The notes: generated by a model not told the origin, from the sequence alone. 64,000 bases of DNA from Sphaerisporangium corydalis (GCF_025506355.1 NZ_JANZYP010000005.1:1-64000); one strand, 5' to 3'; counted from the stretch's first letter, positions 36,984 to 47,442 are shown. Numbers and translations are program-made.

Positions 36984-38015
36984 ATGAACGCCGAAGGACT
37001 CGTCGAGGTCGTCCTGCCGGGCAAGGTGGAGCCGGAAGGGCTGGAGATCCGGCACGGAGCCGTCCCCACCCCTGGCCCGGGCCAGGTCATGATCCGGATG
37101 GAGGCTACCGGCGTCTCCTTCGCCGAGCAGCAGATGCGCCGCGGCCGCTACTACGACCAGCCGGCGTTCCCGTTCGTGCCGGGCTACGACCTGGTCGGCA
37201 CGGTCCTGGCGACCGGCGAGGGCGTCGAGCCGGGCCTGGCCGGCACCCGCGTGGCCGCGCTGCTCAAGGTCGGCGGCTGGGCCAGCCACGTGCTCGTCGA
37301 CGCGGCGGACGTGGTCCCGGTGCCCGCCGGGATCGGCGCGGCGCAGGCGGAGACCGTGGTCCTCAACGGCGTCACCGCCTGGCAGATGCTGCACCGCAAG
37401 GCCCGCGTCAAGGCGGGCCAGACCATCCTGGTGCACGGCGCCAACGGCGGCGTCGGCTCGGTCCTGGTCCAACTCGCCCGCGCCGCCGGCGTGAAGGTGA
37501 TCGGCACCGCCGCGCCGCGCCACCACGACGCCCTGCGGGAACGGGGCGTCCTCCCCGTCGACTACCGAGCCGAGGGCCTCACCGCCCGGGTCCGCAAGCT
37601 GGCCCCCGGCGGGGTGGACGCCGTCTTCGACCACGTCGGCGGATGCGGCCTGACCGACTCCTGGCGCCTGCTCGCACCCGGCGGCACGCTCGTCTCCTAC
37701 GGCAGCGCCTCGACCCGGGACGACGAGGGCTCCAAGCAGTTGCCGGTGCTCAAGCTGCTCGGCCGCGTGTGGCTGTGGAACGCGCTGCCCAACCGCCGCC
37801 GCGCCTACTTCTACAACGTCTGGGCCGGCCGCGCCCTGACCAAGACCCGCTTCCGCACCCGCCTCCACACCGACCTCACCGAGGTCTTCACCGCCCTCCA
37901 CCGCGGCGACATCACCGCCCAGATCGCCACCCAACTCCCCCTCACCCACGCCGCCGAAGCCCTACGCCTCGCCGAATCCAGCACCACCACCGGCAAAATA
38001 ATCCTCAACCCCTAG
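36984..38015 (+). CDS. MDR-family NADPH:quinone-type oxidoreductase
   Basis: The protein has 343 residues. The GroES-like half contains GVSFAEQQMRRGRYYDQPAF and FVPGYDLVGTV. The Rossmann half has ILVHGANGGVGSVLVQLARA and GTAAPRHHDALRERGV. No zinc Cys ligands are seen, so it belongs to the zinc-free quinone oxidoreductase/crotonyl-like group. It reduces quinones or activated double bonds with NADPH; the substrate is unknown. GGAGGTC precedes ATG 36984. It is likely controlled by the divergent TetR. Confidence 0.9.
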   Translation: MNAEGLVEVVLPGKVEPEGLEIRHGAVPTPGPGQVMIRMEATGVSFAEQQMRRGRYYDQPAFPFVPGYDLVGTVLATGEGVEPGLAGTRVAALLKVGGWASHVLVDAADVVPVPAGIGAAQAETVVLNGVTAWQMLHRKARVKAGQTILVHGANGGVGSVLVQLARAAGVKVIGTAAPRHHDALRERGVLPVDYRAEGLTARVRKLAPGGVDAVFDHVGGCGLTDSWRLLAPGGTLVSYGSASTRDDEGSKQLPVLKLLGRVWLWNALPNRRRAYFYNVWAGRALTKTRFRTRLHTDLTEVFTALHRGDITAQIATQLPLTHAAEALRLAESSTTTGKIILNP

Positions 38016-38541
38016 CCCCCACGCTTCTCTACGAACCGCGATGACCGCCACGGAGCGCCCGACTCCAGGAGCGACGCGCCGAGGATCCCACAGTCACCTC
38101 GTGGTCACTCAGCCACACCAAGCACAGCGCGACCACGAATTCAAGCCCGAAACTGATTCCCGGAATTCCCTCAGGTGCGCATCCGGCACGCTCGCCGCCT
38201 ACGACCTTCTGTCGGTACGGACCGTCCTCGCCATCTGTACGGGAAGACGAAATACTTGACTTCCGTGCATGTGAACAGCCGATTGACGATTTGTTTCCGA
38301 TGGTGTACCGGGCGCGCAATAATGGGCGCTTCCGTGACCTTGTGACAGCGCTTTACGACTCGCTGTGACAAGTCGAAAAGTTTGATGAACCCACATGCGA
38401 GCCAAGGGTTGACGCTGGCCAGCGATTCGGCGAGATTCAACGGTGGGTCCCACTGCAGATCATGACACTTGTGACCTGAATGGAACGGCGTGCCGCACGT
38501 TCTGGTTGGCATGGAATATTGATATCTAGGGGGGGTGCGGC
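38016..38541. other. 526-bp intergenic region before RHS-1
   Basis: No gene is seen. The GC content is lower than in the flanks. It holds the inverted repeat gtgacagcg-N10-cgctgtgac (38342-38369, one mismatch) and repeated cttgtgac motifs (about 38338 and 38469), which suggest a regulator-controlled promoter for the toxin gene. The RHS-1 GTG start follows an aggggggg ribosome site. Confidence 0.5.
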
Positions 38542-41500
38542 GTGGCTTCACGTCGTCTGGGGTCATTTGCTGCTCTGCTTACCGGGACAGCGGTCCTGCT
38601 GTCATTGCTGGACTTTTCACTACCAGCATCGGCACAGAATTCCGAGCCAATGACTCCGGTCGTGATCGACACACCACACCAGCAGATGGGATCAGCGGCC
38701 GGGCTTCCGCACCTGGTATCCGCCAAGGAGACCGCCACCGCTTCGCCCGCGGGCCCCGTGAGCGCCGATCCGCTCCCGCCGAAGGGCGCCCTGCCATTGG
38801 CGACGCGTTGGGCCGGAACGGCTGCCGAAGTACCTGTGGGCATACGCCAAGAGCGTGCGAGAAGGGCTGCCGAATTCCTCAAGCGGGTGGCGGGCAAGGA
38901 TCGCATGGTCTCCGCCGCGATCGACGCCCGCGAACAGGGTCTGGTCCGGTCCGGTGACTCCGCCATCCTGGCCGCAGATGTGCCCGATCTCCATTGGACG
39001 TCACCCGTCAACAATGGCGTCGTCACCTCATTGACCCCCATTCTGGCGGCGTACGGAACCTCATCGGTACCGGCTCCCCTCAACTGGGTCTTCTACGATT
39101 TCACTGTGTGCCCCTCCGTCAATGGAGAACCCGCACCTTACGAGGAGTGTGCCGAATCGCCAACGCTGAGCACTCACGACGGCTCCCCGATAGGCACCTG
39201 GCAGGTTCCGGACGGTACGTTGAAGTGGGGGCAGGATGCCTTCTGGTATGTCCAGGTCAGTGATCTTGATGCGGAACACACGATCTCGCTGACGCAGAAA
39301 TTGACCGTGCTTGTCCCACAGCCCCGGGTGAACGCGGAACTCGCGGGGGGCTCCGGTGGGCAAGAATTCAACGCTTTGACGGGGAACTACACCTCGTCGG
39401 TGACAGACGCATCGGTTTCGACGGTCGGACCCCCATTGCGGGTCACCCGCACGTACAACAGCGCCGACGCGCGAATCGGAGCCTTCGGAGCAGGATGGTC
39501 GTCGCGCTTGGAAACGCGGGTGACAGCCGAGCCCGCGAACCGGACAGTGTTGTTGACGCGTCCTGATGGCACGCAGGCACGGTTCGGCGCGGTAGGGGAT
39601 GGGACGTACGCCTCCCCTAAGGGGTCGTATTACTCGCTCGCAACTATCGCCGGTGGCGGGTGGCGGCTGAAGGACAAGACCTCGAACGTTTATGTGTTCG
39701 ACGCCGTTGGACGTTTGACGAGATTGACCGACGCACGCGGGCATGCCCAGGACTACAGCTACGGGACCGACGGGAAGCTCGCCCAGGTGATGGCCACCGG
39801 AGGCCGTTCACTGACCTTCACCTGGAGCGGTGCCCACGTGGCCACGGTGTCCACCGACGTCATCGACGGTCAGCGTTCGACGTGGACCTATTCATATGTC
39901 GGTGACAAGCTCGACAAGGTGTGCGGGCCGGGATCATCCACGGCGTGCACCGTTTACGCCTACAGTGACGGGTCGCCCTATCGGAGCGCGGTACTGAATA
40001 CCGGTCCCATGGCTTATCTCCGTTTCGGGGAGCCCGCAGGTGCGTCGTCCCAGAGCGCGGACAGTGAGACCACGGATTATTGGGGCGCTTACTACAACGT
40101 TTTCGGGATGACCGGAGTTCCAGGCGGTCTTTCTGGGTCGACGGACACCGCCGCCAACTTTGCCGGCACCAATGTGGATTACGTGCACCTCGCCGACAAC
40201 AGCATCAACCTGCTCGGTGGCCGGCTTTCGGTGGAGGCGTGGTTCAAGACCGTCGGTTTTGGCACGATTCTCGGAACGCAGGATACAGGGATTGATTACA
40301 ATATTTATGACTCCTACGTTCCGGTCGTCTATGTGGGTAAGGACGGTAAGCTACGCGGGGCCTTCCGTGGCGGTGGCACTCCGATAACGTCCTCGGGTGT
40401 GGTGAACAACGGCACCTGGCATCACGTCGTACTCGCATCGAGCGGTAGTTCGCAGACGCTCTATCTGGACGGCGGCGTCGTCGGTACCAGAACCGGGTCG
40501 GTCGACATGTCGGATCAGGTCTACGCAGAGGTCGGGAGCGGGCAGACATCGTCGAGCTGGTCTTCTACCACGACCGGAAACGCGAAATTCCCCTTCAAGG
40601 GTCAGATCGACGAGTTCGCCATCTACGGTCAGGCATTGAACGCCGGTGAGGTTCAGGCGCACTACGACGCGCGAGTCGCCGGCCCACAGCTCACATCGGT
40701 CACGCTTCCCTCCGGTCGTGTCTGGGCCGGTAACACCTATGATGCGGTCAACGCCCGTCTGAAGACGCACACCGATCACAACGGCGGGGTCTGGCAGATC
40801 GGCAGGGTGACGTCCAACTCGGCGGAGAACGACGAGGTGGCGATCAAGGATCCGCACGGGGGAACCGAGACCACCGAGTTCGACATTTACACCCGGCAGG
40901 TCTCGTCCGTGACAGATCAGCTCACGCACAAAACCTTCTATGAATACGACACCGGCGGGTTCGTGGCGGCGGTCACCGACCGCAACGGCCACAAGACCGG
41001 CTTCACGCATGACGCCCGCGGCAATCAGCTGAGCCGGAGAACGTGCGCGTCCGCAGGAGTCTGTCAGACGAGCTACTCCAGCTACTACCTCAATCCTGCC
41101 GATCCGTTCGATCCGCGTAATGACTCAATCACGGCCACCCGCGACGCGCGCTCGTCGGGCGCCACCGACAACACCTATGCCCATACCTGGGAGTACACCG
41201 CTTTCGGTGAAGTGTCGAAGGAGAAGACCCCCCCGACGCCGGATTTTCCCGCCGGCAGATCGACGACCTCTGTCTATACCGATGGCAGCGAGTCCGCGGT
41301 CGGTGGCGGCAGCACACCGGCCGGCCTGATCAAGTCATACAAGGACTACAAGAACAACGAGTGGACCTATCGATACACTCTGGCCGGCGACCTCGCGGAG
41401 AGCACCCAACCGTCCGGGCTGCTGCTGAAGTACGGATATGACGCCCTCGGCCGGGTGACGACCAGGACCGAGGTCTCTTCGGCGGCCCCCAGTGGCGTCA

Positions 41501-44500
41501 CCACGGGCATCGCCTACGACAGGCTGGACCAGATCGTCTCGCACACCGGCGCACCGGTGACGAACGAGGTCACCGGTGTCACACACCGACCCGAGGCGCG
41601 CTACACCTACGATTTGGACGGCAACAAGCTGACCGACTCGGTCGTCGACCTCACCGGGGGTGACCCCACCCGGACCATCACGTACACGTATGACACTTAC
41701 GGCCGCGCCGAAACGGTGACCGACCCTCAGGGCGGAGTCGTCCATTACACCTGGGACCATACCGGTGCGAAGACCCGCATCGTAAACGAGTCCGGCGCGA
41801 CGTTCGACTATGCCTACACTCCCCGGGGTGAGGTCGCCTCATGGACGTTGAAGAATTGGACCGGCAGCCCTGTCAGCCCTCAGGCACCACGCGATGTCGT
41901 GCTGGAGTCCTACGAGTACGACTACGGCGGCCGGCTCGCTTCATCAACCGACGCGATGGGGCGCAAGCGTACTTATATCTATTACGACGACGACCTGCTC
42001 TCGCGCGAGATCGCGGACGACGTCCTGCTGAACGGTTCAATGTCACAGACTGACGCGGAAGTGGGTGCCTACACCTACGACCGGGCTGGTAATCTCATCC
42101 GTTCCGTGAGTGGTGGCCTGGTGCGCGGCGACTACGTCTACGATGCCGCCGGCCGGCTGAGCTCAGGGACGATCGACCCGACGGGCAGGGCTCTGAAGTC
42201 CGCTTACACCTACGACGCCAACGAGAACCTGAGCAGGGTGACTCGGACCGGCGCCGGGACCACCCGTACGGAGGTCACCGACTACGCCTACAACGCTTCT
42301 GATCAGCTGATCAGCCAGACCGTCGAGAACGGCGCGAACGATCTCGTCACCACGTGGACGATCGACGATCGTGGGCGCGTGACGGGGGTGACCGACCCCC
42401 GGGGGAACCTCGTGGGAGCGGACCCGGCGGCGTTCACGACCACCCTGCGCTACGACAACGCGGCTCGCTTGGTGGAGGCGAAGGCCGCGCAAGTACAGAT
42501 CGAGAAGGCCGGGTCGGTCACGGCGGGACGTCCCCGCAACTTGTTCGGTTACGACAGCGCGGGCCGGCTGACACACGTGATGGATGGAGAAGGCAGGACC
42601 ACCGTCACCGCGTACGACAAGGCCGGGCGGGTGACCTCCGAGACCAGCCCGGCGTACACGCCGCCGGGCGGGGGAACCTCCGTGACACCCACAGTGAGCT
42701 ACGCCTACGATCCCGTGGGCCGTCTCACCGGAATCACCAACGCCCGGGGGTATGTCACAACAGGCGAGTACGACGCCCTTGGCAACCTGGTCCGAGTGAC
42801 CGACCCCGCGCCGGCCGGTCAGCAGGGGGGCCAGTGGGTGACCGAGTACGACCTGCTGGGCGAGCCGCTGGCCGCCGTGGACCCGACGGGTTCGCGGGAC
42901 GAGGCCACCTACGACGGCCTCGGCCGGCCGATCAAGTTGACCCAAGTCGAGCGCAAGCCCACGGCCGCCGCGTACACCACCAAGCGGGAGTACAACAACG
43001 CGGGCTACCTCATCAAGTCGACAGCACCCGGCGACAAGATCACCAACTATGGGGTCAACGGTGCCGGAGAGCTCACCTCTGTCTCGGATCCCCTCGGACA
43101 CGCCTCGACGTACGACCACGACGTGGCCGGCCGAACGGTCAAGGTGACGGACGTCCTGGGCAACGCGACGACGGCAGGCTACGACCTCGCCGGTCGTCAG
43201 ATCGAGGCGCAGGATCTGAACAGCGCCGGTTCCCTGCGCACGTTCGGCTACGGATGGGATCCGGCCGGGAACCAGACGAGCGCGACGACCCCGGAGGGGT
43301 ACACCACCCGGCGGACCTACGACGCGACCAACCTCCTGACGAAGCTGGTCGAACCGGTGGCCGCGTCGCAGACCATCGAGACCACGTACGGGTACGACGC
43401 CGCCGGGGCGTTGACCCGTACCACGGACGGCCGGAACAACACGGTCTGGACGACCTACAACAGCCTGGGCCTGACCGAGTCGACCACGGAGCCCGCGACA
43501 TCGGCGTACCCCGACCCTGCCGACCGCACCTGGACCGGTGTCTACGACGCCGCAGGGAACGCGGTCACCACTCTGGAACCGGGTGGGGTCCGGATCGACC
43601 GCCAGTTCGACCATCTGGACCGTTTGGTCAGGCAGACCGGTACCGGCGCCGGCGTTTCGACGCCGGACCGGGCCTATGCCTACGACCTCGCCGACAGGCT
43701 GACAGGCATCGGCGACTACACCCTCGAATACAACGACCGCAGTCTGCTGACAAAGGTGTCCAAGCCCTCCGGCCAGCTCGCGGCGTACGCTTACGACGCC
43801 CGTCAGAACCCGCTCCAGCGCACCGACACGACCGGCACGGCCACCTTCACCTGGGACGACGCGGACCGCCTGGCGACGGCGGCTGATCCGGTGTCCGGGC
43901 GCGCGTTCACCTACGGCTACGACAACGCCGACCGCCTGACCTCGCTGACGTCATCGACTCCCGCGACGTCCCAGGCGTTCACGTACGACGACATGGACCG
44001 GCTGGCCACACACACGCTGAAGAACGGCTCGGGCGGCCAGCTGGCGAAGATCACCTATGGGTGGAACAAGGACGACCAGCTCACGTCCAAGCTCACCAGT
44101 GGCACTGCGGGTGCCGGCGCCAACACCTACGGCTACGACCAAAGCGGCCGCCTGACCTCGTGGGTCGCACCGAACGGCAACACCACGAGTTACACCTGGG
44201 ACGCTTCAGGCAATCGCACCCAGGCGGGTGGGCAGACCTACGTCTACGACGAGCGCGATCGCCTGATCTCCGGGGCCGGTAGCCAGTACACCTACACCGC
44301 ACGAGGGACCCTGGCGACCGAGACCAAGGCGGGCGTCACACGGAACCTGTCCTTTGACGCCTTCGACCGGCTCATTTCTGACGGCGACGCCACCTACGCC
44401 TACGACGCGCTCGGACGCCTGTCCTCCCGCGTGAAGGGCGGAACCGAACAGCGCTTCACCTATTCAGGCATGGAGAACGACATCTCCTTGCTCGCGGATG

Positions 44501-46431
44501 GGGCTGGGACGGTCCAGGGCAAGTACGGGCGTGACCCGTTCGGCAACGTGCTGAGCCTCCAAGAGAGCGGCGGTCCGGCACTTGGGGTGATGAACGACCA
44601 GCACGGCGATGTCGTGGGCACCTTCTCGGGTACGGCTCTCATCGATTCGACGGCCTACGACCCGTTCGGGCAGGCCATCGCCCAGACGGGCACCCGCCGA
44701 TCCCTCGGATACCAAGGCGAGTACACCGACCCGGACACCGGGAAGGTGAATATGAGCGCCCGTTGGTACCAGCCGGGCACCGGTGGCTTCACCTCACGCG
44801 ACGAGTGGACTCTGGCCCCGGACCCGTCGATTCAGCTCAACAGGCACACGTATGCGAACGGCAGTCCACTCACACGTACCGACCCTTCCGGCCACTGCGC
44901 CGCCGCGTACAGCCCGATGCAGAAAGCGGACTTCTACTGTCCCGCTCCCCCCAGGCCGCGGGAGACCGAACAGCAGCGGCTGAAGGAAGAGAAGCGGGAA
45001 CAGCAGAAGTACCACGGGCAGCGGCCCGCACCGAACAATCCCACCGCCGACACCCTGACCAAGGAGAAGAAGCAGCAGAAAGACCATGTGAAGCCGAAGC
45101 CGGACCCGAAGAAGCCGGATCCGCCGTCGGAGGATGAGGATTCCACGTCGACGCCCACACCCAAGAAGGCGCCGAAAACCTCGGATCCGAAAACTGGCAA
45201 GCCGAGCGCACCGGTCAAGCCGCCCTTGCCTGAGAAACCCCCCGCCTCGGCGAAGCCGAAGCATTGTAAGCAGTTCCCCGATGATCCTGATTGCGGTGAC
45301 AGCCCCAAGAACAAGTGCAAGCATTTCAAGGACCACACCGACTGTGAACTGGTGGACGCTCCTTCGCGCGACGACAACGGGGTGAAGCCCGACGACGAGC
45401 CGGTTGAGTACGACGTAAACGATCTTCCGCCGCCTGAGTGGGAGCCTGTCGGGGGCTTCGTGAGCACCATCACCCCCCAGGGCGGTCCGAGAGACAGTGC
45501 CACGCCGCCCGTCGAGACGGACACCACCAAGACCACTGACGATGTCGTCCAGACGATCATCAACAACGTGGCCCCCGACCTGCCCCCCTTGGAGGTCCCC
45601 GACGAGGACCCCGGCTGCGGCTCCAACAGCTTCGTCTCCGGCACTCCTGTGCTCATGGCAGACGGTAGCCACAAGCGGATCGAGGACATCAAGGTCGGGG
45701 ACCAGGTCTTGGCCGCCGACCCGTCCACCGCCCGTGTCGAAGCCCGCCCGGTGACCACCCTCATCAAGGGGAAGGGCCTCAAGAGCCTGGTCCGCCTCAC
45801 CGTCGACGTAGACGGCGCCAGCGGCACCGCCACCGACACCCTCACCGCCACAGAAGGGCACCCGTTCTGGCTGCCCACACAGGGTGAGTGGGTGAACGCC
45901 GGTCGGCTCGCACCCGGCATGTGGCTGAAGACCAGTGCCGGCACCTACGTTCAAATCACCGCAGTCAAGCACCTGACGGCCCACCGCGCCGTCTACAACC
46001 TCACTATCAAGAACCTCCACACTTACTATGTCCTCGCCGGTGATCAAGCTATCCTGGTCCACAATACTGGCGAGGATGATAGCTATATTTACAGAGGAAT
46101 TCCTGAGAATCATTGGTTTTACGCTGATGCTTTACGGGGGAAAGCCGTACCTCGTGGAGGTCATTCGAATCCAGCTCGTCATAACGGCGGAAATACCAAT
46201 AGTATATTTACATCCTGGACAACCGATCTTGATGGAGTAGCCCGTGACGCTGCAGAGGAAATGGGCTATCCGGGTATCGTAATGAGAATTCGTGTAGGCG
46301 CTGTATCGCGGGAGCGGATTCATGAATCCCCTGATATTTATGGCGAGAGTGAAAGGCTGGTATCCGGGGTTTTAGACGGAGCTGAGATCAGTATCGGCGG
46401 GGGGCCATGGCACCTGCCCGGCTGCAAGTGA
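38542..46431 (+). CDS. RHS-1: secreted RHS/YD-repeat polymorphic toxin with HINT and ART-like C-terminus
   Basis: The protein has 2629 residues. It has a signal peptide (about 1-31), a DUF6531/N-terminal RHS region (LTGNYTSSVTDASV, RTYNSADARIGAFGAGWSSR), a LamG-like beta-sandwich (about 548-712), many YD repeats (about 715-2000) and an RHS core (YDPFGQA, YQGEYTDPDTGKVNMSARWY, ending DPSGHC near 2121). A Lys/Pro/Cys linker (about 2122-2357) precedes a HINT domain (about 2358-2508, NSFVSGTPVLMADGS, EGHPFW, ending VHN). The toxin (2509-2629) has YR2518G, FTS2558WT and E2602-S-E2604, an ADP-ribosyltransferase-like R-S-ExE pattern. The core shell likely encloses the toxin, and HINT cuts it free. 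DNA turns AT-richer from about 46,060, typical of toxin exchange. Confidence 0.9.
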   Translation: MASRRLGSFAALLTGTAVLLSLLDFSLPASAQNSEPMTPVVIDTPHQQMGSAAGLPHLVSAKETATASPAGPVSADPLPPKGALPLATRWAGTAAEVPVGIRQERARRAAEFLKRVAGKDRMVSAAIDAREQGLVRSGDSAILAADVPDLHWTSPVNNGVVTSLTPILAAYGTSSVPAPLNWVFYDFTVCPSVNGEPAPYEECAESPTLSTHDGSPIGTWQVPDGTLKWGQDAFWYVQVSDLDAEHTISLTQKLTVLVPQPRVNAELAGGSGGQEFNALTGNYTSSVTDASVSTVGPPLRVTRTYNSADARIGAFGAGWSSRLETRVTAEPANRTVLLTRPDGTQARFGAVGDGTYASPKGSYYSLATIAGGGWRLKDKTSNVYVFDAVGRLTRLTDARGHAQDYSYGTDGKLAQVMATGGRSLTFTWSGAHVATVSTDVIDGQRSTWTYSYVGDKLDKVCGPGSSTACTVYAYSDGSPYRSAVLNTGPMAYLRFGEPAGASSQSADSETTDYWGAYYNVFGMTGVPGGLSGSTDTAANFAGTNVDYVHLADNSINLLGGRLSVEAWFKTVGFGTILGTQDTGIDYNIYDSYVPVVYVGKDGKLRGAFRGGGTPITSSGVVNNGTWHHVVLASSGSSQTLYLDGGVVGTRTGSVDMSDQVYAEVGSGQTSSSWSSTTTGNAKFPFKGQIDEFAIYGQALNAGEVQAHYDARVAGPQLTSVTLPSGRVWAGNTYDAVNARLKTHTDHNGGVWQIGRVTSNSAENDEVAIKDPHGGTETTEFDIYTRQVSSVTDQLTHKTFYEYDTGGFVAAVTDRNGHKTGFTHDARGNQLSRRTCASAGVCQTSYSSYYLNPADPFDPRNDSITATRDARSSGATDNTYAHTWEYTAFGEVSKEKTPPTPDFPAGRSTTSVYTDGSESAVGGGSTPAGLIKSYKDYKNNEWTYRYTLAGDLAESTQPSGLLLKYGYDALGRVTTRTEVSSAAPSGVTTGIAYDRLDQIVSHTGAPVTNEVTGVTHRPEARYTYDLDGNKLTDSVVDLTGGDPTRTITYTYDTYGRAETVTDPQGGVVHYTWDHTGAKTRIVNESGATFDYAYTPRGEVASWTLKNWTGSPVSPQAPRDVVLESYEYDYGGRLASSTDAMGRKRTYIYYDDDLLSREIADDVLLNGSMSQTDAEVGAYTYDRAGNLIRSVSGGLVRGDYVYDAAGRLSSGTIDPTGRALKSAYTYDANENLSRVTRTGAGTTRTEVTDYAYNASDQLISQTVENGANDLVTTWTIDDRGRVTGVTDPRGNLVGADPAAFTTTLRYDNAARLVEAKAAQVQIEKAGSVTAGRPRNLFGYDSAGRLTHVMDGEGRTTVTAYDKAGRVTSETSPAYTPPGGGTSVTPTVSYAYDPVGRLTGITNARGYVTTGEYDALGNLVRVTDPAPAGQQGGQWVTEYDLLGEPLAAVDPTGSRDEATYDGLGRPIKLTQVERKPTAAAYTTKREYNNAGYLIKSTAPGDKITNYGVNGAGELTSVSDPLGHASTYDHDVAGRTVKVTDVLGNATTAGYDLAGRQIEAQDLNSAGSLRTFGYGWDPAGNQTSATTPEGYTTRRTYDATNLLTKLVEPVAASQTIETTYGYDAAGALTRTTDGRNNTVWTTYNSLGLTESTTEPATSAYPDPADRTWTGVYDAAGNAVTTLEPGGVRIDRQFDHLDRLVRQTGTGAGVSTPDRAYAYDLADRLTGIGDYTLEYNDRSLLTKVSKPSGQLAAYAYDARQNPLQRTDTTGTATFTWDDADRLATAADPVSGRAFTYGYDNADRLTSLTSSTPATSQAFTYDDMDRLATHTLKNGSGGQLAKITYGWNKDDQLTSKLTSGTAGAGANTYGYDQSGRLTSWVAPNGNTTSYTWDASGNRTQAGGQTYVYDERDRLISGAGSQYTYTARGTLATETKAGVTRNLSFDAFDRLISDGDATYAYDALGRLSSRVKGGTEQRFTYSGMENDISLLADGAGTVQGKYGRDPFGNVLSLQESGGPALGVMNDQHGDVVGTFSGTALIDSTAYDPFGQAIAQTGTRRSLGYQGEYTDPDTGKVNMSARWYQPGTGGFTSRDEWTLAPDPSIQLNRHTYANGSPLTRTDPSGHCAAAYSPMQKADFYCPAPPRPRETEQQRLKEEKREQQKYHGQRPAPNNPTADTLTKEKKQQKDHVKPKPDPKKPDPPSEDEDSTSTPTPKKAPKTSDPKTGKPSAPVKPPLPEKPPASAKPKHCKQFPDDPDCGDSPKNKCKHFKDHTDCELVDAPSRDDNGVKPDDEPVEYDVNDLPPPEWEPVGGFVSTITPQGGPRDSATPPVETDTTKTTDDVVQTIINNVAPDLPPLEVPDEDPGCGSNSFVSGTPVLMADGSHKRIEDIKVGDQVLAADPSTARVEARPVTTLIKGKGLKSLVRLTVDVDGASGTATDTLTATEGHPFWLPTQGEWVNAGRLAPGMWLKTSAGTYVQITAVKHLTAHRAVYNLTIKNLHTYYVLAGDQAILVHNTGEDDSYIYRGIPENHWFYADALRGKAVPRGGHSNPARHNGGNTNSIFTSWTTDLDGVARDAAEEMGYPGIVMRIRVGAVSRERIHESPDIYGESERLVSGVLDGAEISIGGGPWHLPGCK

Positions 46432-46806
46432 ATGGTCGGAAACATGTTAGTAGATACTTTTCGTGCTATGGCGATCAGGGCGATGGCACGGAGAGTCGCG
46501 CCCAAAAATCTGGCTGACCTGCTGGACAGTATAAATCATATTGATGACAGTCATTCGCTGGTTAGAGTCGAAGAACTGCGACGGACTTATGCTCGTAGGT
46601 TGCGACACCTCGGTGAGGGTTCTTACGAGTTCAGGGAAGTAGAGAGGCTACTTCACTTTCTAAGTGAATATGGGGGCATATGTGTAAGGTTCGTGGCAAT
46701 ACATCTCAATGAAGATGGCCAAGCGCTTGCCATTATTGACACGACCAGAACCGAGTTGCTTTTCTGGTCAGATATGTGGCTCCTTGAATCGAACCCAGAT
46801 GCCTGA
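46432..46806 (+). CDS. Candidate immunity protein to RHS-1 toxin
   Basis: The predicted protein has 124 residues, is cytosolic (no signal or membrane helix), mixed alpha/beta and moderately acidic at the C-terminus (GICVRFVAIHLNEDGQALAI). The ATG directly follows the toxin stop codon (TGAATG); ATG 46444, with GGAA before it, is a possible start. AT-rich codons match the toxin tip rather than the RHS body. Polymorphic toxin genes are normally followed by their specific immunity gene; this position is the main evidence. No family is recognised. Confidence 0.65.
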   Translation: MVGNMLVDTFRAMAIRAMARRVAPKNLADLLDSINHIDDSHSLVRVEELRRTYARRLRHLGEGSYEFREVERLLHFLSEYGGICVRFVAIHLNEDGQALAIIDTTRTELLFWSDMWLLESNPDA

Positions 46807-47063
46807 CTTGCTGGCTTACATCGGTTTTGCCGGTTATCCCAAGCCTCATGGTGTTAGCGTGGCGGCTGGGTTCGGCGCCTCTGTGCACCCTGGGAGCGGA
46901 TTCTACGCTACGGCATGTCGGCAAAGGGCTGTGGAAGCCGAGCACGTGGGCCCATCGGATAAGCCGCAGGTTGGCTGGGAGAAGGACGTCAAAACATGAC
47001 TAACCCGTGTGGGCAGGTCTCGGCAGTGCGGGATCGGGGTGGCCTGATCGGCACCTGCCTCGG
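46807..47063. other. Intergenic region after RHS-1 cassette
   Basis: No credible gene is seen. Weakly protein-like frames (for example on + to 46999) lack codon bias and a ribosome site. It may hold remnants of earlier toxin/immunity tips. Confidence 0.4.
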
Positions 47064-47435
47064 TCAGGGGGTCAGGGAGGCGGTCAGGATGGCGCGGTGG
47101 GTGGGGAGGGCGGCGCGGTGGCGTTCGGTGCCTGCCTCGGTGATCTGGACGAAGACGCCGCGGCGGTCCTCGGCGCACATGTTGCGGCAGACCAGGCCGG
47201 CCTTCTCCAGGCGGGAGATCAGCCGGGACAGCGCGCTCTGGCTGAGGTGGACGGCGTCGGCGAGTTCCTGGACGCGGTACTTGCCGTGCTCGGACTCGGC
47301 CATGCGGTCGAGGACCTCGAAGTCGCTGACGCCCAGCCCGTGCTTGTCGGCGAGCTCGCGCTCGAGCCGGCACCACGTGTTGGCGTGCCTGGCCAGCAGG
47401 TCGCGCCACGAGTCCACGACGTCAGGGTCGTCCAT
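47064..47435 (-). CDS. MarR family transcriptional regulator
   Basis: This 123-residue protein has the MarR winged helix: LGVSDFEVLDRMAESEHGKYR, then VQELADAVHLSQSALSRLISR and the wing CAEDRRGVFVQITEAG. It is divergent from a DHA2 exporter with AT-rich palindromes between them, so it probably represses that exporter and itself until a drug-like ligand binds. It is shorter at the C-terminus than the usual 140-150 residues but complete in the wing and start of the dimer helix. Confidence 0.92.
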   Translation of the reverse strand: MDDPDVVDSWRDLLARHANTWCRLERELADKHGLGVSDFEVLDRMAESEHGKYRVQELADAVHLSQSALSRLISRLEKAGLVCRNMCAEDRRGVFVQITEAGTERHRAALPTHRAILTASLTP

Positions 47436-47442
47436 GACCGGA

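Noticed and set aside
38542-46431. Tc-type insecticidal toxin or T6SS-delivered RHS effector
   Set aside because: There is an N-terminal signal peptide and no PAAR, VgrG or TcA/TcB partner; secretion through Sec fits better.
46709-46999. Frame of 96 codons after the RHS-1 immunity candidate
   Set aside because: It overlaps the immunity gene, has no ribosome site or coding bias and matches no family.
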